Source: Trichomonas vaginalis G3
Taxonomy: Eukaryota > Parabasalia > Trichomonadida > Trichomonadidae
Length of the DNA stretch: 64,000 nucleotides
Reading direction: 5' to 3'
Assembly (NCBI RefSeq): GCF_026262505.1
Contig: NC_067207.1
Span: 4,968,252 to 5,032,251, forward strand
The notes under the pieces were generated by a model, which saw nothing but the letters and a program-made list of their open reading frames with translations, did no database searches and was not told where the DNA came from. Shown here piece by piece: positions 24,865 to 36,068 of the stretch (the stretch's first letter is position 1; every line of letters starts with the position of its first letter). The position numbers were made by a program, and so were the translations under genes.

Positions 24865-26366
24865 ATGACGACCATCATATTTATCAACCGAGTTATCTTC
24901 AGTAAAGTATTAAGATTATGATGATACATTTAATGCACTACTACGCCGGTCTTCGGTCTAACGAAGGGTGAAGAAATTACAAATGTACAAACCAAAAATT
25001 CAAAAATAAACTTCGATCGAAACATCATATGTAGTGGCAGATAGTATGATAATATTATTTAAAGGTATCATTCGATTTTAATAATCGTATGACTAAAGCA
25101 GATACAAATCTCTCATGACAAAAACTTTTGCCATAATTTCACCTTGATAACATATTGACATTATTCAATCCATTCCAAATCTTCATTGAAGAGAAAAACA
25201 ATTTATTAATGCTATTGTGCAATATGACAATTGATGCAATTTATTTCTTCACTGGAACAGCAGGTTTATAATTTAAAATCAAAAATCGAAAATTGATTTA
25301 TATCCAATTCAAGACTTTCCATATTCACTGATTGAATTATGTAGTTATTATGGATCTGTTAAATGTTTCAAACTATTGAGATCAAAAATATAATTCAAAA
25401 ACTACTCGTCTTTGTCTTTATAATTCGTTTTTAGGAGAAATCCAGATATTATGAGTGAATGTATGAAAGAACAAAAAATTAATGGCAGTTGTATGCAATA
25501 TTCACTAGCTGTACATAACATTGATTTTGTTACTTATCTAATGAATGAGCACAACCTCGAAATAGAATTGAATTATTGCTATTACTATCATAATATTCAT
25601 GCATATTTCATTTATTTAGATCAAACAAACATTTCAATGAATGTTTTCTTATTCACCTTGTTTTTTTATTCCTAATCTCATTGAATATTTATTTTCACAT
25701 GTTTCGATATAAATTTTACAAATAAGGAGGTATGTCTGCACTTCATTATTTTCAGTTGTTAATAACAAATCAGCCGCTGAATTTCTTATTGCCCATGGAG
25801 CCAATGTTGCTACAACAATTAAAATGTCTCGTAAATCTTCGATTCATATTGCTGCAGAACATAATAGTTTAGAAACTGCAATCTTCTTATAACGTATGGA
25901 GCTGATGTTAATGCAAAAAGTAATCAAGATTTGACTCCTCTTCATCATGCAGCATTGTTTAACAGTAAAGAAACAGCAGAACTCCTTATTGCATATGGTG
26001 CTGATATACATGCAAAAACTTCTCGTAGTTTTAATGCTCTTCATTTTGCAGCAAGAGAAAATAGTAAAGAAATTGCAGAACTTCTAATTGCATGCGGTAT
26101 TGATGTCAATGCTATTGAAGACAATTATAAAAAATCTGCTCTTCATTATGCCGCTAAAAAAGAAATAGTAAAATTTCTTATCTCAAATGGTGGATATCAA
26201 CATAAGAGATAATTTAGATTATACTGCACTTCACTGCATCATGTAATGGTAATAAAGAAATTATAGAAACTTTACTTTCACATGGAGCAGAAATATCATG
26301 ATAACTATAACTCATAATGAGGAAGAAGCAGCTAAATTTCTAATATCACGTGGTGCAAAAATTTAG
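24865..26366 (+). pseudogene. Ankyrin-repeat gene copy 6 (noisy 5' part, clean 3' part)
   Basis: Up to about 25260 this copy is very error-dense, and even the start region is damaged (ATGACG instead of ATGAGCG). After that point the sequence abruptly becomes as clean as copies 7-12. The frame 25931-26212 reads ankyrin repeats 3-5. The end has lost about 25 bases around 26290 and a few before the stop. The copy therefore marks the switch from unpolished to polished sequence. Confidence 0.8.
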
Positions 26367-27576
26367 TTCTTACTAAATAATTGAATTTATTTATTTTTTA
26401 CACCAAAATAATAAATCCATTTAGTTTTATAGTAACTCCATTTTCAATTCTATGTGCCGAGAGAATATGATTCTAGTCATTCTCTTATTTTCATTAAAGC
26501 CTATAAATTCATTATAAATAATGAAAAAAAATGCATAAGGATATTACAAAGACTTTTTGGATTATCAATTTTGATAATTTTCGATGATAAATCTTAATAA
26601 TATTTTAAATGCATTGCTCCAGCCAGTATTTGTTTATGTGCAATTATTTTAAAACACATTGGAAACTTACTATTTTTATACTTTAGCGCATAAAGAATCT
26701 CAGTTCAATGTGTGAGCTTTACCAAATAAATGCAATAAATGCTCACAAAAAAATTAGAGAATTTGCAGTTTCATTTCCCATATTCAGATCTAATCTTGCT
26801 AAGTATCACATTGTTCTAATGTCTTATTGCAATATATCCATATCCTATCAATCTCCTAATAAGTTCTTTACTTACGAAATTGATCTCGAAAATTCTCTAA
26901 TTTCCAAAATAATTCTCTAAATAAAATCGCTTAGTGTCGCCAAAAAAGTGATGAAATTAAAAATCACATTTTGAGTACTTCCTGAGACTCTCTTTGTCAG
27001 AAAGTATACATTTGAAAAAAAATATTTATGAAATTTAGAAAGAGAATTAGAAATACTATATATTTATATCCAAAGTTTCAAGCATAAAAAGAAATACACA
27101 TTCAATCTCACGTTTCTGACAATAGATTGAGCCAAAAAATTTGCAGCGAATGATGGCATTTCCTTTCAAAAAAAATTGAATAGAACACAAAAAATCAATT
27201 GAAGCATAAGGCGACTTCTTCCAATAGGCCAGAAATTCCATATTGAAACCGAATCCAACACATTTGTTGCGGTTTATTGCAAACATTAAGGACCTACCTG
27301 CGTTTATTAAACCAGAAATGAAAAATATCAAATTCACATTTCCCATGAAATTATCATAGAAATCCGATGTCCATGAGCAAGATGCTTAGTAGACTCATTA
27401 CTCACTACGATGTATTTTTACTATTGCTAGAATAAACTTTTTTTTCTTATTGAGAATTCAATTTTCTTGAAAACATATAAACATAAAATGTTTCGATATT
27501 AGTTGTTATGTATATGCTCAAACTATATAACAAAATGTAAAGATTCAAGCTTTTGCATTAACTTTTATTCCAGAAA

Positions 27577-27933
27577 TTATGGTTTTAATTCTCTTCTTGG
27601 AACTCTTCTCTTAAATACTCTTTGATGAGCATGTCCATTGGTGCTTTGGGGCAAAACTTATGTGAAAAACATATTTCTGATGGTTTCTCGCCTGCCTTAA
27701 TGTATCTGATTATTTCGCGCTTGTGAGCCCTCATGGCAGAACAATACTCTCGCATGCATACGCGGAGCTTGACTCTACTGCGGGGCAAAAACAGTTGAAC
27801 TCCCTTGAAATTTTTCGTCGCTTTTACCTTGTGCAAGCAATTGTGGAACTCGCCATGTTAGCATCTTGCATACACTGCAAGATTGTTCTTCAAATGTAGC
27901 TCCAACAAGACGGGCACATAACAAGAAAAACAT
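27577..27933 (-). pseudogene. Saposin-like gene copy 6
   Basis: Very close to the clean 119-aa gene but a few bases shorter and broken as given. It lies in the mostly clean part of the array. It may be intact in the genome. Confidence 0.7.
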
Positions 27934-28885
27934 TATTATAAAATGTCAGTCTTGTCAAATGACAACTTTATTTCAGAGAGTCGATAAGAAATATAGGTTA
28001 TATAAATACCATATAATATAGAGTACGAATTCTCAGCCTGTCTATTATTTTTGTTTTCAAACCTCTGAAAATTGAAAACACAAATGAAAAAGTTTGAACT
28101 AATAATTAAATATCATTTGAATTGAGATTACTATACAAGGGCTGTTGAGGGTAAAAAGTGACATTCAAATTTATGCTCGGCATAAATCTCGCAAGTGCTC
28201 CGAGCAGCAATATCCCATAAGCTGAATCAATAGTTTTTCATACACAATTCGAGTCAATGAATAAGATTTGATTTATTTCGTTTTTCTACAGAACACAAGC
28301 AAATAATAAACTTGTTAGCAGTATTTCTTAATCTGAGATCAATGCAATTGTTCCAGATACATTCTAGAGCAACAAACTCTAATTTATATTATATTATACT
28401 AGCAAGCCAATAATACCATCAAATTATTAAAAATGTTAATTTATTATAGTTAATTTATCAGATAACGAGAGTTTGTACGAATATACTCAACTGAACGAAT
28501 AAAGGCATAATTAAAATTCAAAGTTTAAGATCATAAAATTGTTTCGACCATTTTTGAGAATAAGCACATGAGTTTTAAGTAATATATGAATAAAATGTTT
28601 ACTTTTTGTAATTTCGTATATTTCAATTAGTATTTTAACTCGATTGAGCATTTGTACGAAAAAAATTCTTTTGAACCTGCTATGCTCACATGCTTTTTCT
28701 TGATATCAGAATTAAATGAGCATACAAAGTATTTTTTCTTTCTTTCTGGTATTCAAACAGAAATAATTTCAATTTCAATAAATAAATCGACTTTAAGTAT
28801 AATTCTTGTATTTGAATGCATTCACTATGGTATATTGAATGATTGTCTTGTTTTGTGTCTTCACGCCGATAAAAATACTTTTTTT

Positions 28886-30415
28886 ATGAGCGACCATCAT
28901 ATTTATAACGAGCTTATCAGTAAATATAAAGATTATGATGATACATTTAATGCACTACACAGGCTTCGGTCTAACGAAGGTGAAGAAATTACAAATGTTT
29001 ACAAACAAATCAAAAATAACTTGATCGAAACATCATATTTTAGTGCAGATAGTATGATAAATATTATTAAAGGTATCATTCGATTTAATAATCGATATGT
29101 TAAAGGATACAAATCTCTCATGACAAAACTTTGCCAAGAATTTCACCTTGATAAATATGACATTATTCAATCCATTCCAAATCTTCATGAAGAAAACACA
29201 ATTTATAATGCTATTGTGAATGATGACATTGATGCATTTATTTCCTTCACTGAACAAGAAGGTTTTAATTTAAATCAAAAATCGAAAATTGATTTATATC
29301 CAATTCAAGACTTTCCATATTCACTGATTGAATTATGTAGTTATTATGGATCTGTTAAATGTTTCAAACTATTGAGATCAAAATATAATTCAAAAACTAC
29401 TCGTCTTTGTCTTTATAATTCGTTTTTAGGAGAAAATCCAGATATTATGAGTGAATGTATGAAAGAACAAAAAATTAATGGCAGTTGTATGCAATATTCA
29501 CTAGCTGTACATAACATTGATTTTGTTACTTATCTAATGAATGAGCACAACCTCGAAATAGAATTGAATTATTGCTATTACTATCATAATATTCATGCAT
29601 ATTTCATTTATTTAGATCAAACAAACAATTTCAATGAATGTTTTACTTATTCACCTTGTTTTTTTATTCCTAATCTCATTGAATATTTATTTTCACATGT
29701 TTCCGATATAAATTTTACAAATAAAGGAGGTATGTCTGCACTTCATTATTCTTCAGTTGTTAATAACAAATCAGCCGCTGAATTTCTTATTGCCCATGGA
29801 GCCAATGTTGCTACAACAATTAAAATGTCTCGTAAATCTTCGATTCATATTGCTGCAGAACATAATAGTTTAGAAACTGCAAATCTTCTTATAACGTATG
29901 GAGCTGATGTTAATGCAAAAAGTAATCAAGATTTGACTCCTCTTCATCATGCAGCATTGTTTAACAGTAAAGAAACAGCAGAACTCCTTATTGCATATGG
30001 TGCTGATATACATGCAAAAACTTCTCGTAGTTTTAATGCTCTTCATTTTGCAGCAAGAGAAAATAGTAAAGAAATTGCAGAACTTCTAATTGCATGCGGT
30101 ATTGATGTCAATGCTATTGAAGACAATTATAAAAAATCTGCTCTTCATTATGCCGCTGAAAATGGTTGTGAAGAAATAGTAAAATTTCTTATCTCAAATG
30201 GTGCTGATATCAACATAAGAGATAATTTAGATATACTGCACTTCACTGCATCATGTAATGGTAATAAAGAAATTATAGAAACTTTACTTTCACATGGAGC
30301 AGACATCAATGCAAAGGGTTTTCATGATATGACTCCCCTTTGTTGTGCAATAACTCATAATGAGGAAGAAGCAGCTAAATTTCTAATATCACGTGGTGCA
30401 AAAATTAAACCATAG
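28886..30415 (+). CDS. Ankyrin-repeat protein, copy 7, 509 aa (only uninterrupted copy)
   Basis: Start chosen at MSDHHIYNELISKYKDY, which matches the usual start of trichomonad ankyrin proteins with a DUF3447-like N-terminal domain. The frame is open upstream to 28652, but without family support. Residues ~1-280 form the helical N-terminal domain. From ~282 seven ankyrin repeats follow, with the TPLHHAA...LLIAYGADIHAK pattern, ending ISRGAKIKP. No signal peptide or membrane segment is seen, so it is probably an intracellular protein-binding scaffold; its partner is unknown. In repeat six the expected YTALHCASCNG (as in copy 3) reads ILHFTASCNG because three bases are missing there, so even this copy appears slightly collapsed. 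It is convergent with the saposin-like gene at 31628. Confidence 0.93.
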   Translation: MSDHHIYNELISKYKDYDDTFNALHRLRSNEGEEITNVYKQIKNNLIETSYFSADSMINIIKGIIRFNNRYVKGYKSLMTKLCQEFHLDKYDIIQSIPNLHEENTIYNAIVNDDIDAFISFTEQEGFNLNQKSKIDLYPIQDFPYSLIELCSYYGSVKCFKLLRSKYNSKTTRLCLYNSFLGENPDIMSECMKEQKINGSCMQYSLAVHNIDFVTYLMNEHNLEIELNYCYYYHNIHAYFIYLDQTNNFNECFTYSPCFFIPNLIEYLFSHVSDINFTNKGGMSALHYSSVVNNKSAAEFLIAHGANVATTIKMSRKSSIHIAAEHNSLETANLLITYGADVNAKSNQDLTPLHHAALFNSKETAELLIAYGADIHAKTSRSFNALHFAARENSKEIAELLIACGIDVNAIEDNYKKSALHYAAENGCEEIVKFLISNGADINIRDNLDILHFTASCNGNKEIIETLLSHGADINAKGFHDMTPLCCAITHNEEEAAKFLISRGAKIKP

Positions 30416-31627
30416 TTCTTACTAAATAATTGAATTTATTTATTTTTTACACCAAAATAATAAATCCATTTAGTTTTATAGTAACTCCATTTTCAATTCT
30501 ATGTGCCGAGAGAATATGATTCTAGTCATTCTCTTATTTTCATTAAAGCCTATAAATTCATTATAAATAATGAAAAAAAATGCATAAGGATATTACAAAG
30601 ACTTTTTGGATTATCAATTTTGATAATTTTCGATGATAAATCTTAATAATATTTTAAATGCATTGCTCCAGCCAGTATTTGTTTATGTGCAATTATTTTA
30701 AAAACACATTGGAAACTTACTATTTTTATACTTTAGCGCATAAAGAATCTCAGTTCAATGTGTGAGCTTTACCAAATAAATGCAATAAATGCTCACAAAA
30801 AAAATTAGAGAATTTGCAGTTTCATTTCCCATATTCAGATCTAATCTTGCTAAGTATCACATTGTTCTAATGTCTTATTGCAATATATCCATATCCTATC
30901 AATCTCCTAATAAGTTCTTTACTTACGAAATTGATCTCGAAAATTCTCTAATTTCCAAAATAATTCTCTAAATAAAATCGCTTAGTGTCGCCAAAAAAGT
31001 GATGAAATTAAAAATCACATTTTGAGTACTTCCTGAGACTCTCTTTGTCAGAAAGTATACATTTGAAAAAAAAATATTTATGAAATTTAGAAAGAGAATT
31101 AGAAATACTATATATTTATATCCAAAGTTTCAAGCATAAAAAGAAATACACATTCAATCTCACGTTTCTGACAATAGATTGAGCCAAAAAATTTGCAGCG
31201 AATGATGGCATTTCCTTTCAAAAAAAATTGAATAGAACACAAAAAATCAATTGAAGCATAAGGCGACTTCTTCCAATAGGCCAGAAATTCCATATTGAAA
31301 CCGAATCCAACACATTTGTTGCGGTTTATTGCAAACATTAAGGACCTACCTGCGTTTATTAAACCAGAAATGAAAATATCAAATTCACATTTCCCATGAA
31401 ATTATCATAGAAATCCGATGTCCATGAGCAAGATGCTTAGTAGACTCATTACTCACTACGATGTATTTTTACTATTGCTAGAATAAACTTTTTTTTCTTA
31501 TTGAGAATTCAATTTTCTTGAAAACATATAAACATAAAATGTTTCGATATTAGTTGTTATGTATATGCTCAAACTATATAACAAAATGTAAAGATTCAAG
31601 CTTTTGCATTAACTTTTATTCCAGAAA
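30416..31627. other. Convergent spacer of the cassette (representative unit)
   Basis: About 1.2 kb between the ankyrin stop and the saposin-like stop, repeated in every full unit. Near the ankyrin end it contains two short inverted repeats: AGAGAAT/ATTCTCT about 100 bases after the stop, and ATTATCAA/TTGATAAT at 30610-30627. These could act in 3' end formation. A 76-codon minus-strand frame (31108-31338, MFAINRNKCVGFGF) is open in all clean copies. Because those copies are nearly identical, this is no evidence of coding, and I recognise nothing in it. Confidence 0.6.
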
Positions 31628-31987
31628 TTATGGTTTTAATTCTCTTCTTGGAACTCTTCTCTTAAATACTCTTTGATGAGCATGTCCATTGGTGCTTTGT
31701 GGGCAAAACTTATGTGAAAAACATATTTCTGATGGTTTCTCGCCTGCCTTAATGTATCTGATTATTTCGCGCTTGTGAGCCCTCATGGCAGAACAATACT
31801 CTCGGCATGCATACGCGGAGCTTGACTCTACTGCGGGGCAAAAACAGTTGAACTCCCTTGAAATTTTTTCGTCGCTTTTACCTTGTGCAAGCAATTGTGG
31901 AACTCGCCATGTTAGCATCTTGCATACACTGCAAGATTGTTCTTCAAATGTAGCTCCAACAAGACGGGCACATAACAAGAAAAACAT
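31628..31987 (-). CDS. Saposin-B-like secreted protein, copy 7, 119 aa
   Basis: Whole minus-strand frame. A short hydrophobic N-terminus (MFFLLCARLVGA) suggests a secretion signal ending before TFEEQ. It is followed by one saposin-B domain with the six-cysteine pattern: C19 and C22 (C-x2-C), C50, C61, C89 and C95 (C-x5-C). In this fold they pair 1-6, 2-5 and 3-4. The extra C48 is unusual. The YIKAGEKPSEIC stretch is typical of the second half of the domain. A basic tail (RVFKRRVPRRELKP) closes the protein. Saposin-like proteins bind or perturb lipid membranes; trichomonads have a family of small ones, and membrane action here is inference. The codons are richer in G and C than the flanks, supporting real coding. 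It is divergent from the next ankyrin gene. Confidence 0.82.
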   Translation of the reverse strand: MFFLLCARLVGATFEEQSCSVCKMLTWRVPQLLAQGKSDEKISREFNCFCPAVESSSAYACREYCSAMRAHKREIIRYIKAGEKPSEICFSHKFCPQSTNGHAHQRVFKRRVPRRELKP

Positions 31988-32963
31988 TATTATAAAATGT
32001 TGTCATGTCAGTCTTGTCAAATGACAACTTTTTTTCAGAGAGTTGATAAGATATAAAACTCTCATATAGGTTATTTAAATACCATATAATATAGAGTACG
32101 AATTCTCAGCCTGTCTATTATTTTTGTTTTCAAAACCTCTGAAAATTGAAAACACAAATGAAAAAGTTTGAACTAATAATTAAATATCATTTGAATTGAG
32201 ATTACTATACAAGGGCTGTTGAGGGTAAAAAGTGACATTCAAATTTATGCTCGGCATAAATCTCGCAAGTGCTCCGAGCAGCAATATCCCATAAGCTGAA
32301 TCAATAGTTTTTCATACACAATTCGAGTCAATGAATAAGATTTGATTTATTTCGTTTTTCTACAGAACACAAGCAAATAATAAACTTGTTAGCAGTATTT
32401 CTTAATCTGAGATCAATTGCAATTGTTCCAGATACATTCTAGAGCAACAAACTCCTAATTTATATTATATTATACTAGCAAGCCAAATAATACCATCAAA
32501 TTATTAAAAATGTTAATTTATTATAGTTAATTTATCAGATAACGAGAGTTTGTACGAATATACTCAACTGAACGAATAAAGGCATAATTAAAATTCAAAG
32601 TTTAAGATCATAAAATTGTTTCGACCATTTTTGAGAATAAGCACATGAGTTTTAAGTAATATATGAATAAAATGTTTACTTTTTGTAATTTCGTATATTT
32701 CAATTAGTATTTTTAACTCGATTGAGCATTTGTACGAAAAAAATTCTTTTGAACCTGCTATGCTCACATGCTTTTTCTTGATATCAGAATTAAATGAGCA
32801 TACAAAGTATTTTTTCTTTCTTTCTGGTATTCAAACAGAAATAATTTCAATTTCAATAAATAAATCGACTTTAAGTATAATTCTTGTATTTGAATGCATT
32901 CACTATGGTATATTGAATGATTGTCTTGTTTTGTGTCTTCACGCCGATAAAAATACTTTTTTT
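31988..32963. promoter_or_regulatory. Shared divergent upstream region between saposin-like and ankyrin genes (representative)
   Basis: About 980 bases separate the start of the saposin-like gene (-) from the next ankyrin ATG (+). On the minus strand a TCATTT, matching the trichomonad initiator TCA-Py-T/A, lies ~27 bases upstream of the saposin ATG (36092-36097 in the neighbouring unit). On the plus strand a TCACTA lies ~62 bases upstream of the ankyrin ATG (28822-28827 in unit 7), longer than usual trichomonad leaders. The 40-90 bases next to the saposin start vary in length between units (for example an extra TTGTCATG at 31999), making this the most variable spot of the clean units. Confidence 0.5.
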
Positions 32964-34495
32964 ATGAGCGACCATCATATTTATAACGAGCTTATCAGTA
33001 AATATAAAGATTATGATGATACATTTAATGCACTACACAGGCTTCGGTCTAACGAAGGTGAAGAAATTACAAATGTTTACAAACAAATCAAAAATAACTT
33101 GATCGAAACATCATATTTAGTGCAGATAGTATGATAAATATTATTAAAGGTATCATTCGATTTAATAATCGATATGTTAAAGGATACAAATCTCTCATGA
33201 CAAAACTTTGCCAAGAATTTCACCTTGATAAATATGACATTATTCAATCCATTCCAAATCTTCATGAAGAAAACACAATTTATAATGCTATTGTGAATGA
33301 TGACATTGATGCATTTATTTCCTTCACTGAACAAGAAGGTTTTAATTTAAATCAAAAATCGAAAATTGATTTATATCCAATTCAAGACTTTCCATATTCA
33401 CTGATTGAATTATGTAGTTATTATGGATCTGTTAAATGTTTCAAACTATTGAGATCAAAATATAATTCAAAAACTACTCGTCTTTGTCTTTATAATTCGT
33501 TTTTAGGAGAAAATCCAGATATTATGAGTGAATGTATGAAAGAACAAAAAATTAATGGCAGTTGTATGCAATATTCACTAGCTGTACATAACATTGATTT
33601 TGTTACTTATCTAATGAATGAGCACAACCTCGAAATAGAATTGAATTATTGCTATTACTATCATAATATTCGTGCATATTTCATTTATTTAGATCAAACA
33701 AACGATTTTAATGAATGTTTTACTTATTCACCTTGTTTTTTTATTCCTAATCTCATTGAATATTTATTTTCACATGTTTCCGATATAAATTTTACAAATA
33801 AAGGAGGTATGTCTGCACTTCATTATTCTTCAGTTGTTAATAACAAATCAGCCGCTGAATTTCTTATTGCCCATGGAGCCAATGTTGCTACAACAATTAA
33901 AATGTCTCGTAAATCTTCGATTCATATTGCTGCAGAACATAATAGTTTAGAAACTGCAAATCTTCTTATAACGTATGGAGCTGATGTTAATGCAAAAAGT
34001 AATCAAGATTTGACTCCTCTTCATCATGCAGCATTGTTTAACAGTAAAGAAACAGCAGAACTCCTTATTGCATATGGTGCTGATATACATGCAAAAACTT
34101 CTCGTAGTTTTAATGCTCTTCATTTTGCAGCAAGAGAAAATAGTAAAGAAATTGAAGAACTTCTAATTGCATGCGGTATTGATGTCAATGCTATTGAAGA
34201 CAATTATAAAAAATCTGCTCTTCATTATGCCGCTGAAAATGGTTGTGAAGAAATAGTAAAATTTCTTATCTCAAATGGTGCTGATATCAACATAAGAGAT
34301 AAACTGAATGATACTGCACTTCATCATGCAGCATGTAATGGTAATAAAGAAATTATAGAAACTTTACTTTCACATGGAGCAGACATCAATGCAAAGGGTT
34401 TTCATGATATGACTCCCCTTTGTTGTGCAATAACTCATAATGAGGAAGAAGCAGCTAAATTTCTAATATCACGTGGTGCAAAAATTAAACCATAG
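32964..34495 (+). CDS. Ankyrin-repeat gene copy 8
   Basis: Compared with copy 7, one base is missing near 33117 (CATATTTAGTGC versus CATATTTTAGTGC), which splits the gene into 32964-33134 and 33131-34495. The missing base coincides with a T/C site where copy 12 has C, so it is probably a consensus artefact. The rest is open to the stop and gives seven good repeats, including the undamaged B version of repeat six (DKLNDTALHHAACNG). It carries the variants shared with copy 12 (TTCGTGCAT, AACGATTTTAATG). Confidence 0.88.
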
Positions 34496-35708
34496 TTCTT
34501 ACTAAATAATTGAATTTATTTATTTTTTACACCAAAATAATAAATCCATTTAGTTTTATAGTAACTCCATTTTCAATTCTATGTGCCGAGAGAATATGAT
34601 TCTAGTCATTCTCTTATTTTCATTAAAGCCTATAAATTCATTATAAATAATGAAAAAAAAATGCATAAGGATATTACAAAGACTTTTTGGATTATCAATT
34701 TTGATAATTTTCGATGATAAATCTTAATAATATTTTAAATGCATTGCTCCAGCCAGTATTTGTTTATGTGCAATTATTTTAAAAACACATTGGAAACTTA
34801 CTATTTTTATACTTTAGCGCATAAAGAATCTCAGTTCAATGTGTGAGCTTTACCAAATAAATGCAATAAATGCTCACAAAAAAAATTAGAGAATTTGCAG
34901 TTTCATTTCCCATATTCAGATCTAATCTTGCTAAGTATCACATTGTTCTAATGTCTTATTGCAATATATCCATATCCTATCAATCTCCTAATAAGTTCTT
35001 TACTTACGAAATTGATCTCGAAAATTCTCTAATTTCCAAAATAATTCTCTAAATAAAATCGCTTAGTGTCGCCAAAAAAGTGATGAAATTAAAAATCACA
35101 TTTTGAGTACTTCCTGAGACTCTCTTTGTCAGAAAGTATACATTTGAAAAAAAAATATTTATGAAATTTAGAAAGAGAATTAGAAATACTATATATTTAT
35201 ATCCAAAGTTTCAAGCATAAAAAGAAATACACATTCAATCTCACGTTTCTGACAATAGATTGAGCCAAAAAATTTGCAGCGAATGATGGCATTTCCTTTC
35301 AAAAAAAATTGAATAGAACACAAAAAATCAATTGAAGCATAAGGCGACTTCTTCCAATAGGCCAGAAATTCCATATTGAAACCGAATCCAACACATTTGT
35401 TGCGGTTTATTGCAAACATTAAGGACCTACCTGCGTTTATTAAACCAGAAATGAAAATATCAAATTCACATTTCCCATGAAATTATCATAGAAATCCGAT
35501 GTCCATGAGCAAGATGCTTAGTAGACTCATTACTCACTACGATGTATTTTTACTATTGCTAGAATAAACTTTTTTTTCTTATTGAGAATTCAATTTTCTT
35601 GAAAACATATAAACATAAAATGTTTCGATATTAGTTGTTATGTATATGCTCAAACTATATAACAAAATGTAAAGATTCAAGCTTTTGCATTAACTTTTAT
35701 TCCAGAAA

Positions 35709-36068
35709 TTATGGTTTTAATTCTCTTCTTGGAACTCTTCTCTTAAATACTCTTTGATGAGCATGTCCATTGGTGCTTTGTGGGCAAAACTTATGTGAAA
35801 AACATATTTCTGATGGTTTCTCGCCTGCCTTAATGTATCTGATTATTTCGCGCTTGTGAGCCCTCATGGCAGAACAATACTCTCGGCATGCATACGCGGA
35901 GCTTGACTCTACTGCGGGGCAAAAACAGTTGAACTCCCTTGAAATTTTTTCGTCGCTTTTACCTTGTGCAAGCAATTGTGGAACTCGCCATGTTAGCATC
36001 TTGCATACACTGCAAGATTGTTCTTCAAATGTAGCTCCAACAAGACGGGCACATAACAAGAAAAACAT
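35709..36068 (-). CDS. Saposin-B-like secreted protein, copy 8, 119 aa
   Basis: Whole frame, with the same protein sequence as copy 7. The upstream region has the short version (AAAATGTCAGTCTTGTC read on the + strand), with an initiator-like TCATTT ~27 bases before the ATG. Confidence 0.82.
   Translation of the reverse strand: MFFLLCARLVGATFEEQSCSVCKMLTWRVPQLLAQGKSDEKISREFNCFCPAVESSSAYACREYCSAMRAHKREIIRYIKAGEKPSEICFSHKFCPQSTNGHAHQRVFKRRVPRRELKP

Noticed and set aside
4776-25260. Ancient decayed ankyrin pseudogenes
   Set aside because: Indels are spread evenly over genes and spacers, with few substitutions, and end abruptly inside copy 6; sequencing error explains this better than age.
30789-30971. 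60-codon plus-strand frame in the ankyrin-saposin spacer (MLTKKIREFAVSF)
   Set aside because: Short, AT-rich and without family features; present in all units only because they are copies.
31108-31338. 76-codon minus-strand frame repeated in every clean unit (MFAINRNKCVGFGF)
   Set aside because: Recurrence reflects near-identical tandem copies, not selection; there is no recognisable domain or signal, and it is lost in the noisy units. Noted only as part of the spacer.
31785-32024. Plus-strand frame of 79-96 codons antisense to the saposin-like gene
   Set aside because: A shadow of the saposin-like coding sequence; the minus strand has the cysteine pattern and secretion signal.
33077-33334. 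Minus-strand 85-codon frame inside the ankyrin genes (MFSEGNKCINVIIHN)
   Set aside because: Antisense shadow of the ankyrin N-terminal domain.
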